From: Salegentibacter maritimus
Lineage (GTDB): Bacteria > Bacteroidota > Bacteroidia > Flavobacteriales > Flavobacteriaceae
NCBI RefSeq assembly: GCF_016236915.1
Contig: NZ_JAEHOK010000016.1
Location: forward strand, 34,978 to 98,977
Direction: 5' to 3'
DNA length: 64,000 nt
Below are positions 57,083 through 64,000 of this stretch, piece after piece; position 1 is the first letter of the stretch; the number at the start of each line of letters is the position of its first letter. The translations under genes were made by a program, and so were the position numbers. The notes beneath the pieces are model-generated. The model saw only the letters and a list, made by a program, of their open reading frames with translations. It was not told the DNA's origin and did no database searches.

Positions 57083-58579
57083 TTAATCACTTCGCACAAC
57101 CTCTATCTTAAATGTAGATGCCGGTAATCCTTCAGAGTTTCCCAGGTTGCCAATTGTATAGGCCTGCCAATTGTAGTAAATATACTCAGGTTTTTCTGCA
57201 CTGGGAAATATTATTTTTTTGTCTTTAATTTCTCCCGTTAGTTCCGTTTTGCCATCAATAGAAAACCCACGAACAGCTTTCTCATCTAAAGTTTGTAAAC
57301 CTTTCGCGGTATATTTAAATTCAACAATAATGTTCCCATTTTTATATTCCGCTTTTTGAGGAAGCGGGCCAGAAACTATAATATCTTTTCCATATTCATT
57401 TTTTAAAGCCCATCGAGCAAGCCTTTTTCCAACGGCTTTTTTGTTACGGGGGTGGATATCATTCCTGTTCCCAACATCACTACTCACCGCCATTCCAACA
57501 TGTTCCAGCTCGTTTAGAAGTTCTCTTTGACCGTTCCTAAATTCAGGCCAAAAATGGGAATCGTAATTGGTAGTATCTATAGAAGATAATTGTACCCAGT
57601 AAAAAGGTAAATTCTTATCTTTCCATTGCTTTCTATAATCCTTAATCATTAGTTTTTGAAGTTCGGGATATTCATTTACTCTTGCCATTTCCTGGGCATT
57701 GCTTTCACCCTGATACCACAAAATACCCTTTATAGGCATTTTTAAAATAGGTTTTACCCCCGTTTTAAATGCGAAACCGGGCTTGTAAGCATGGTTATTT
57801 ATAGCCTGGCTATGTCCAACATTCTGCATTCCGCGTTCTCGTATCCAAACCGGAAGCGCATCATTTTTCAACCAGTTTCCCTTTGTTTTAGCAACAAATT
57901 GTTTATTCTTTTTTAGCGCCTGTATATCAATAAAAGTTTCAATGGGTGCACCACCAATAGCTAAATTTATTAATCCTATAGGGGTATTTTCGGCGTTTAC
58001 TATTTCCCGACCAAAATAATAACATACCGCACTCATATCCTTAAAAGAAGAACTATCGCTTTCCTCCCATTTTGATTCCTGAAAAAGAATGTTATTGCTC
58101 AGGCTATTTAATTGGTCTTTATCATAGGGGGTTCCATAAATATTCTTGCCAATAAAAGTTGGGTTAAAAAAGCGTAGATTAGGATTTTTAGCTTCTTTTT
58201 TAGCTTCCTCATAATGCATTTCTGCCTGCATGGGCCACTCCATATTAGATTGACCTATAAGGAGCCATACATCGCCTACAAGAATATTGTTAAGGATTAT
58301 CTTTTCTTCTGAAGACTTAACCACAAGAGTTTGGGGTTTTGTGGTGGCTTGTTGTTTTTTAAAGACGATTTGCCAGGTAGAATCGGCTCTTACCGAAGTT
58401 TGTGCGGTTTCATTTAAAAAATTGACCTGCAATTTATCACCGGGCACGCCCTTACCCCATATTTTTATTGGTTTATCCCGCTGAAGCACCATATTATTAG
58501 TGAATATTTCCGATAACATTGTTTGGGAACATACTTGTTTAATAGATAAAAGCAATACAATAAAAAAAATCTGTTTCAT
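57083..58579 (-). CDS. Sialate O-acetylesterase-type esterase (SASA)
   Basis: This is an exported esterase of 498 residues of the sialate O-acetylesterase (SASA) family. A signal peptide (IFFIVLLLSIKQVCSQ) precedes an N-terminal beta-sandwich (FTNNMVLQRDKPIKIWGKG), the SGNH-like catalytic core with nucleophile Ser in WLLIGQSNMEWPM, LWYQGESNA, and a late NDIHPRNKKAVG with the catalytic His. It should remove O-acetyl groups from sialic acids or other sugars, making the chain accessible to glycosidases. Its start is 4 bp from the GH20 stop, so they are co-transcribed. Confidence 0.9.
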   Translation of the reverse strand: MKQIFFIVLLLSIKQVCSQTMLSEIFTNNMVLQRDKPIKIWGKGVPGDKLQVNFLNETAQTSVRADSTWQIVFKKQQATTKPQTLVVKSSEEKIILNNILVGDVWLLIGQSNMEWPMQAEMHYEEAKKEAKNPNLRFFNPTFIGKNIYGTPYDKDQLNSLSNNILFQESKWEESDSSSFKDMSAVCYYFGREIVNAENTPIGLINLAIGGAPIETFIDIQALKKNKQFVAKTKGNWLKNDALPVWIRERGMQNVGHSQAINNHAYKPGFAFKTGVKPILKMPIKGILWYQGESNAQEMARVNEYPELQKLMIKDYRKQWKDKNLPFYWVQLSSIDTTNYDSHFWPEFRNGQRELLNELEHVGMAVSSDVGNRNDIHPRNKKAVGKRLARWALKNEYGKDIIVSGPLPQKAEYKNGNIIVEFKYTAKGLQTLDEKAVRGFSIDGKTELTGEIKDKKIIFPSAEKPEYIYYNWQAYTIGNLGNSEGLPASTFKIEVVRSD

Positions 58580-58583
58580 AATC

Positions 58584-60620
58584 TTATTCTTTTGATGTTA
58601 AAAACCTGATTCCTTCCTGCTCCAGGGGAGCAAAAGTAAACATCCAGTTTTGGTAATTACTGCTTCCCGGTACCCGAATTAAAATTTCGTTATAGCTTTT
58701 TTTTAAAGAAATTTTTGTGGGTTCACGGGTCCAGTACAATTCTTCGTCCTTCCAGGATACTTCCTGGTCTTTTTTACTTCCCCACCCGCTGGTTCTTTCC
58801 GGTTTCCATCCAGAATTTTCCCAGTTGGGAGCAGGAACTTCCATGTTATTTACCCATAGGCTTCCTCCACTAACATCCCATTTTCCTTTTTTAGGAATTC
58901 CCGTATAAGCGCGATTGCTACGAAAAGGAGTCTCAAAACCAATCCAAACCGGTATTTCTTTAGGTTCTTCTGCATAAATATAGGTATGTGCAAAATAAGT
59001 TTCTCCTGGTTTTGCATTTGGGTAATAGCCGCCCTGCTTAAACCTATCTTTAATAAAAACCGAGTTTCCGGTGGCATTTTTCCAATAAATGACGCTATCT
59101 CCAACCGAATAGGATTTTTTAATTTCATGGAGGTTTTCTTTATCTTTAAAAGGCCCTATCAACTTCCATTCTGTATTGGCCTGGCGCAAATATTGAAAAG
59201 GCACTTCATTAAAATAGGTTTCTTTATGATATAGCAGATAGTCTTCGAAAGCAGAGAAATAGGTATGAGCTTTTGTATTTTTTTCAGGAACCCTGGTTAT
59301 ATATTTAGAAGAAGCTTTCTTGATATCGGCAGTCCAGGTAACCCAGGCATAGGTTAAAATAGAAGAGTATAGCGGGTTTTGCCTTACGGCATCAAAATGC
59401 TCATCAATATTAACATCGGGCCAAAGTGCCACAATCCCACCAAGCATTTTATGATTGCTATCCCTGCCTATAGGTTTAAATAACAATCTTGGGATTTGAA
59501 GCATAGGTTCGCTATTATTTATATAAGAATTTTGAGAATCAATTCCCGTGAGGCCAGATTGTGAGCTTTTATCAACTTTATTTTCTGGCTTCCAGGATTG
59601 CCGAATTACCTTATTGTTTGCAGGTAAACCGGGATCCCATATAATAGCTTTCCTATTATTAGCTTTCACCAATCCAAGCATGCGTTCCATAAAAACTTCA
59701 GGTTGAGGGATATCGATTTCATCTGATCCCAGGTGAACTATAGGTGCCATTTCCCTGGGAATTTCTTTAAAAAACTCATTTAAAACCACTTCTAAAATTT
59801 CCATGCCCTTTTCAGATTCCATCCTATGACCAGTGGCTTTTGTAAAAGAATCGCTATGGCCCGGCATATCGATTTCCGGAATAACCTGTATCTGCAATCT
59901 ATTGGCATAATTTATTAACTCCCTAATTTCGTTATAAGTATAGTATTTCCCGGGATCGCGGGTAGGCCTATGATTTTCAGCGGCATTAAGTTCGGGGTAT
60001 TTTTTACTTTCAATACGCCAGGCAGGATAATCGGTTAAATGCCAATGAAAAGTGTTTAGTTTATATTGAGCCAGTATATCCAATTGCTTTTTTAAGGCAT
60101 TCAGGGGTTGAAAATTCCGACCTACATCAATCATATAGCCCCGCAATTTAAAAGCAGGTTCATCTATAATATTTACAATGTAAAAGCCTTGATTAGCATC
60201 TGCTATCTGCTTAAGAGTTTGAATAGCATAGAAGAAACCAGCCTCTGAAGCTGCTTCTATATTTATACCTTCATTTGTAATTTTAAGTCGGTAGGCTTCA
60301 CGCGACAGGCTTTGGTCTTTTTTGAAATATACTTTCTGTTTTGCCGTATTCTTTAATTCAATCCCTTTTTTAACAAGTAGTTCCTTTAAGCTATTTTTTA
60401 TCTCTGGAGATAAAATTTTATGATTGCTCAATTGAAGTTTATCGAAATCTATTGTTTCCTTCCCCCACTCTACCTGCTTAGGATATGGTATTAATTTTAC
60501 GGGAGCTTCCTTTAATTCTTCAGGACTTAGGCTAGCTGTAAAATCATCCTGAGCAGTACTTTTAAATGTACATAAGATTAAAAGAAGTATTAGTAGGATC
60601 TTGTTTTTTATAAATTTCAT
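58584..60620 (-). CDS. GH20 beta-N-acetylhexosaminidase
   Basis: This is an exported GH20 hexosaminidase that cleaves terminal beta-linked GlcNAc or GalNAc by substrate-assisted catalysis. From the ATG at 60620 it has 678 residues with a signal peptide (ILLILLLILCTFKSTAQDD), the GH20b domain, a barrel with YMIDVGRNFQPL, LNTFHWHLTDYPAWRIE, IPEIDMPGHSDS and the catalytic Asp-Glu pair in VHLGSDEIDIP, and an unusual beta-rich C-terminal extension of about 150 residues (APNWENSGWKPERTSGWG). A longer reading from 60653 adds residues before a perfect signal peptide and was not chosen. It lies upstream of the esterase gene. Confidence 0.93.
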   Translation of the reverse strand: MKFIKNKILLILLLILCTFKSTAQDDFTASLSPEELKEAPVKLIPYPKQVEWGKETIDFDKLQLSNHKILSPEIKNSLKELLVKKGIELKNTAKQKVYFKKDQSLSREAYRLKITNEGINIEAASEAGFFYAIQTLKQIADANQGFYIVNIIDEPAFKLRGYMIDVGRNFQPLNALKKQLDILAQYKLNTFHWHLTDYPAWRIESKKYPELNAAENHRPTRDPGKYYTYNEIRELINYANRLQIQVIPEIDMPGHSDSFTKATGHRMESEKGMEILEVVLNEFFKEIPREMAPIVHLGSDEIDIPQPEVFMERMLGLVKANNRKAIIWDPGLPANNKVIRQSWKPENKVDKSSQSGLTGIDSQNSYINNSEPMLQIPRLLFKPIGRDSNHKMLGGIVALWPDVNIDEHFDAVRQNPLYSSILTYAWVTWTADIKKASSKYITRVPEKNTKAHTYFSAFEDYLLYHKETYFNEVPFQYLRQANTEWKLIGPFKDKENLHEIKKSYSVGDSVIYWKNATGNSVFIKDRFKQGGYYPNAKPGETYFAHTYIYAEEPKEIPVWIGFETPFRSNRAYTGIPKKGKWDVSGGSLWVNNMEVPAPNWENSGWKPERTSGWGSKKDQEVSWKDEELYWTREPTKISLKKSYNEILIRVPGSSNYQNWMFTFAPLEQEGIRFLTSKE

Positions 60621-60714
60621 ATTAGCTGGTTTTAATAATGTATTATGTATCATATATAAAATTAAAAAAATAACTGCTTAAAATTTTAAACAGCCATTTT
60701 TATAATTCAAAAGT

Positions 60715-62058
60715 TTAGATTACCCTTGTTTTTCCGGGTGTAGGAATTGTATAATGCCCATCGGAATTTGGTGTTACGGGTGGCGTTGAATTCCAGGATA
60801 AATCTTCAGGCACCAGTTGTAAATTAGATTTTATCGCTTCCTCATATTTAATAAACTGCCCAGAGTAGGTTGCCATACGTCCCATAATTGCAGCCATAGT
60901 ACTTTTAGCCCCGTTTTCGGCATCACTTATTACTTCGCCATTTCTAATTGACTCAAATAATTTATTATGTTCTTCCTGATAAGGATTTGGATCGTTTCTA
61001 CTTCTATATCTAAAAATATCATTTCCTTGAAAATCAACTAACTTCGCCACACCGGCATCATTGGTTTCAACAATACCTTTAGTACCCTGGAAGCCTTCTC
61101 CTACTTTAGACATGGTACCGGGTTGGTGCCTACATTGACTGGATATTACGGCTCCACCGGGATATTTAAATTCCACAAAATGATGATCGAAAATCTCTCC
61201 ATGATCGGGTCCTGTTCTTACCTGTCTTCCTCCCATTCCCTGGGCCGATATAGGGTACTCACCAATAAACCAGTTTGCCACATCAATATTATGAATATGT
61301 TGTTCTAAAATATGATCTCCACAAAGCCAATTAAAGTAATACCAATTGCGCATTTGGTATTCCATTTCAGATTGGTTTGCCTGTCTTGGTTTTACCCACA
61401 CCCCACTACTGTTCCAATAAACCTGCCCGGATAAGATTTTACCAATTTCACCCTGTTTAATTTGTTCTGCTGTCTTTATATAGTTTCTCTGATATCTTCT
61501 CTGCAGGCCAACTACAACATTTAGTTTATTTTCTTTAGCTATTTTAGCTGCGTCCAGCACCTTTCTTATTCCCGGTACATCTGTAGCTACCGGTTTTTCC
61601 ATAAACACATGTTTACCGGCATTTACGGCATATTCAAAATGATAAGGTCTAAACCCGGGAGGTGTAGTTAAAATTACAACATCAGCCAGGTCTATGGCCT
61701 TTTTATAAGCATCAAAACCGGTAAAACAGTTTTGTTTTTTTACCTTAACTTTATCTGAACCAGAAAATTCTTTTTCCAACTGAGCCAGGCTTCCTGTTAA
61801 TCTGTCTTCAAAAGCATCTGCCATAGCCACCAATTCAACATTGTCATCTGCTTTTAAAGCCTGGTTTGCAGCTCCGGTACCGCGCCCACCACAACCCACC
61901 AGGGCCAATTTTAATTTTTTATCGTTAAACACATTATACATGGCGTTCATTTCCATAGCAGGCATCATCATTCCTGCAGTGAATAAAGCGGTGTTTTTAC
62001 AAAACGTTCTGCGGGAATTCTTATATAATTGAGAAGTATTTGGTTTATTCTTTTTCAT
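60715..62058 (-). CDS. Gfo/Idh/MocA-family oxidoreductase, exported
   Basis: This is a 447-residue NAD(P)-dependent sugar oxidoreductase-like protein. The N-terminus has a twin-arginine-type signal (NSRRTFCKNTALFTAGMMMP). Then comes the Rossmann motif ALVGCGGRGTGAANQALKAD, VFMEKPVATDVPGI and the catalytic-type EKP, LNVVVGLQRRYQRNYI and a C-terminal (beta-sheet) domain. Exported Gfo/Idh proteins include unusual NAD-dependent glycosidases such as GH109, but the substrate here cannot be told. It is encoded just after the broken SUMF1 gene and upstream of GH20. Confidence 0.88.
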   Translation of the reverse strand: MKKNKPNTSQLYKNSRRTFCKNTALFTAGMMMPAMEMNAMYNVFNDKKLKLALVGCGGRGTGAANQALKADDNVELVAMADAFEDRLTGSLAQLEKEFSGSDKVKVKKQNCFTGFDAYKKAIDLADVVILTTPPGFRPYHFEYAVNAGKHVFMEKPVATDVPGIRKVLDAAKIAKENKLNVVVGLQRRYQRNYIKTAEQIKQGEIGKILSGQVYWNSSGVWVKPRQANQSEMEYQMRNWYYFNWLCGDHILEQHIHNIDVANWFIGEYPISAQGMGGRQVRTGPDHGEIFDHHFVEFKYPGGAVISSQCRHQPGTMSKVGEGFQGTKGIVETNDAGVAKLVDFQGNDIFRYRSRNDPNPYQEEHNKLFESIRNGEVISDAENGAKSTMAAIMGRMATYSGQFIKYEEAIKSNLQLVPEDLSWNSTPPVTPNSDGHYTIPTPGKTRVI

Positions 62059-62100
62059 AATTTAATTCTAAAGTGGTGCATTTAATATTCTTTTAAAACT

Positions 62101-62811
62101 TTAGGGATTTTCATTGCCCCAATATTTAACTTTATCTTCTACAGATGGTGGGTTGGGGTCGCGAACAATCCTAAAACCTACAAAAGCAGCATCTGTATTC
62201 CACCACTTACTTTTTGGAAATTGCGGATCGCGCATTTTCCAATTTTCAGAAGAAGCTAATCTTGCTGCACTCCTTAAATATTCGGCATCGTCATAATATG
62301 AACCCCCACGAACGCTGTGCGGATATTCTTCATTCGGAATTTCAAAGGGATTTTTTGTTAGTCCAGAGCGATTTTTATAAGTTTCGGAATCATAAGCATC
62401 TAATGTCCATTCGGCTACATTCCCATGCATATCATAAAGCCCCCACGAGTTAGGTTTTTTAGTTCCTACAGCGTGATAATGCCCATCGCTATTTTCATAG
62501 AACCAGGCATAATCTCCCAAATTTTCGGGAGAATCCCCAAAATGATAGGCCGTTTGGCTCCCTGCCCTTGCGGCATATTCCCATTCAGCTTCCGTGGGAA
62601 GCCTGTAAAAGTAACCGGTTTTAGCTGAAAGCCACTTGCAAAATTTTTGCGCAGCCAAATAGGTGATATTCACCACCGGCATCCCATCTCCTGTGCCCAT
62701 TCCCAAACTCATATCTACATAAGGTATGGTAGCACCCGAAACGGCATCAACTTTTATATCTACATCGTTAGCCTTCTTTGAAAGCATAGTGGCTCCAGAT
62801 TCCTTTAGACT
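62101..62811 (-). pseudogene. SUMF1/FGE-sulfatase-domain protein, 5' part cut off by IS110 insertion
   Basis: This encodes the C-terminal part (about 235 residues) of a protein of the formylglycine-generating-enzyme/SUMF1 superfamily. The visible pieces are MPVVNITYLAAQKFCKWLSA, YRLPTEAEWEYAARAG, WGLYDMHGNVAEWTLDAYD, HSVRGGSYYDDAEYLRSAAR and FVGFRIVRDP. The usual first half of the domain (the MVYIPGG opening) is missing. The frame is open past the ATG at 62787 to the IS110 boundary near 62810, so that ATG is internal and the rest lies beyond the element, outside the window. The RGGSY segment lacks the two copper-binding cysteines of true FGE, so sulfatase maturation is unlikely. Confidence 0.75.
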
Positions 62812-63985
62812 TGCAAGAGTAAAATTTGTGTAAATTAAGGATTAAAAAAGAGTAGGCTAACTATAACAAGTTCCAGTTAAAAGAGCTATATGCTGATTCA
62901 GTACCTACTCTTTCCCTAAATAGTAACTCAAATAGAAATTCGGGATTAAAAGCCCATTATTAAGGAATTGAGTCCTATTTAATTTAATCCATTCATAACT
63001 AAAACCAAAATTATGAAAAATTCATTGACTTTTGTAGGTATTGATATCAGTAAAAACACATTGGATATTTGTTCTATAAAAGGTGAGAAGAAACTGGCCA
63101 AACGTATTGATAACAACAAAAAAGCTATAAAAGTTTTTTTTAGTGGCTCAAAGCCACAAAGTTTAAAAGTCTGTATTGAGAATACGGGGCGATATGGCCG
63201 TAAGATTATTGAAGTCTTAACCTCTTTAAATATCGTTTTTTACGAAGTAAATCCTTTGCATTTACACAAAAGTATTGGACTCACCAGAGGAAAAGATGAT
63301 ATTATAGATGCCTTCCGTATTGCTAAATTCCTGGAAAAAAACCACACAGAACTCGAACCACATCAAAAACCAGAACCGGGAATAGAAAAGCTGAAAGCAC
63401 TTATATCCCATAGGAACCTGTTAATTAAGCAAAGAGCCCAACTCAAAGCAAAAAACAAAGAAAACCTACTGATTGCAGATCTTGACTTGCCGCAACTGGA
63501 AGAGCACGGAGCTGAACTTATTCAATTACTAACTGAAAAAATAAAACAAACCGACAAATCAATAATTGAGGTTATTGAGCACAATAGTGTATTGAAGCAC
63601 CAATACCATTTAATACGTGCTATTCCTGGAGTAGGTCCTATTTTATCGTGGAATATGTTGATTAAAACAAATGCATTTAAATCGATCACAAATCCTCGTA
63701 AATTTGCCTGTTATGCTGGAGTGGCGCCATTTTCAAAAAGTTCAGGAACTTCTGTTTTTGGTAGGGCATCGGTTTCTATCTATGCAGATAAAGGCATTAA
63801 GAAAATACTGCATTTAGCAGCCATGAGGGCGATCCAATTGCCTTCTGATTTAAAACAATATTACCATCGAAAGGTAAATGAAGGCAAAAACAAAATGAGC
63901 GTCTTAAATGCTGTAAGAAATAAGATCATTCATAGAATTTTTGCCATCATAAAAAATCAAAAAATATATAATAATAACTTGCAAG
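62810..63985 (+). mobile_element. IS110-family insertion sequence
   Basis: The element consists of a non-coding left end of about 190 bp and one transposase gene. The 9-bp sequence ACTTGCAAG occurs at 62809-62817 and again at 63977-63985, marking the likely boundaries with a possible CT core. There are no terminal inverted repeats, as usual for IS110 elements. The insertion splits the SUMF1-domain gene. Precise ends depend on the core dinucleotide choice, so limits are approximate by a few bases. Confidence 0.75.
62840..62990 (+). ncRNA. Candidate bridge RNA in IS110 left end
   Basis: The non-coding left end contains AAAGAGTAGG (62847-62856) exactly complementary to CCTACTCTTT (62904-62913). 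This gives a stem with a large internal loop of 47 bases. Downstream a second weaker stem-loop is formed around ACTCAA and TTGAGT. Two loop-bearing structures upstream of the transposase gene are what the bridge RNA of IS110-group elements looks like (target- and donor-binding loops). Ends are guesses. Confidence 0.4.
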
Positions 63986-63993
63986 TGTCATAG
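63013..63993 (+). CDS. IS110-family transposase (RNA-guided type, DEDD and Ser)
   Basis: This is a transposase of 326 residues with an N-terminal RuvC-like DEDD domain (Asp11 in FVGIDISKN, Glu56 in VCIENTGRYG, Asp96 and Asp99 in RGKDDIIDAF) and a C-terminal Transposase_20 domain (about 195-300: IRAIPGVGPILSWNML, RKFACYAGVAPFSKSSG, GRASVSIYADKGIKKILHL). The likely serine nucleophile lies in the SSG around residue 244. Members recombine DNA using a bridge RNA encoded at the element's end. The last codons (LQVS and stop) lie within the boundary repeat, so part of the 3' end may be supplied by the target DNA. Confidence 0.92.
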   Translation: MKNSLTFVGIDISKNTLDICSIKGEKKLAKRIDNNKKAIKVFFSGSKPQSLKVCIENTGRYGRKIIEVLTSLNIVFYEVNPLHLHKSIGLTRGKDDIIDAFRIAKFLEKNHTELEPHQKPEPGIEKLKALISHRNLLIKQRAQLKAKNKENLLIADLDLPQLEEHGAELIQLLTEKIKQTDKSIIEVIEHNSVLKHQYHLIRAIPGVGPILSWNMLIKTNAFKSITNPRKFACYAGVAPFSKSSGTSVFGRASVSIYADKGIKKILHLAAMRAIQLPSDLKQYYHRKVNEGKNKMSVLNAVRNKIIHRIFAIIKNQKIYNNNLQVS

Positions 63994-64000
63994 AAATCAG

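Noticed and set aside
60715..62058. Gfo/Idh protein as a GH109-type glycosidase
   Set aside because: The export signal and Rossmann fold are compatible, but no residue pattern visible here separates it from general Gfo/Idh enzymes, so only the family is called.

Overview
The window is chromosomal DNA of a member of the Bacteroidota, most likely Flavobacteriaceae. The evidence is low G+C, SusC/SusD pairs, a FecR anti-sigma/ECF sigma pair, a flavobacterial-type promoter (TTTG-N22-TAAATTTG) and signal peptides ending in a short hydrophobic stretch plus AQ. No tRNA, rRNA or CRISPR array was seen. Genus and species cannot be told from the sequence.

Left part (1-18.9 kb): a SusC-like receptor with an N-terminal STN domain runs off the left edge. 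It is preceded by its FecR-type anti-sigma factor and a divergent ECF sigma factor. A plus-strand cluster follows: M16 peptidase (broken by a one-base frameshift), DsbD and a class V aminotransferase. Then come mixed housekeeping or accessory genes: an SDR, a NylB/EstB-type serine hydrolase, a twin-META lipoprotein, a nucleoside deaminase, an MFS transporter, an exported hydroxyisourate hydrolase, a Crp/Fnr regulator, a 40-residue basic protein and a PAS protein. The spacers carry interspersed repeats and hairpins.

Central part (19.0-38.5 kb, minus strand): one very tight run of 14 genes appears to encode release and full non-phosphorylated catabolism of L-fucose. Three GH29 enzymes, one GH95 enzyme, a sulfatase and an esterase would release fucose. 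FucP and a RhaM-type mutarotase would import and epimerise it. An SDR (fucose to lactone), an amidohydrolase (lactone to fuconate), a UxaA-family dehydratase (fuconate to 2-keto-3-deoxyfuconate), a second SDR (to the 2,4-diketo acid), an FAH-family hydrolase (to pyruvate and L-lactate) and an LldD-type flavoenzyme (lactate to pyruvate) would complete the route. A divergent AraC regulator sits upstream.

Right part (39.8-62.8 kb, minus strand): a gluconate-2-dehydrogenase-subunit-3-like protein and a GMC oxidoreductase are followed by a SusC/SusD pair. Next is a PNGase F homologue with GH2, an SGNH esterase, a Kelch mutarotase fused to a sodium symporter, a sialate O-acetylesterase, GH20 and a Gfo/Idh protein. 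Together with the fucosidases this looks like a locus for fucosylated, acetylated complex glycans such as N-glycans. The last gene, a SUMF1-domain protein, is cut by an IS110-family element. That element has a structured non-coding left end, a candidate bridge RNA, and 9-bp matching ends.
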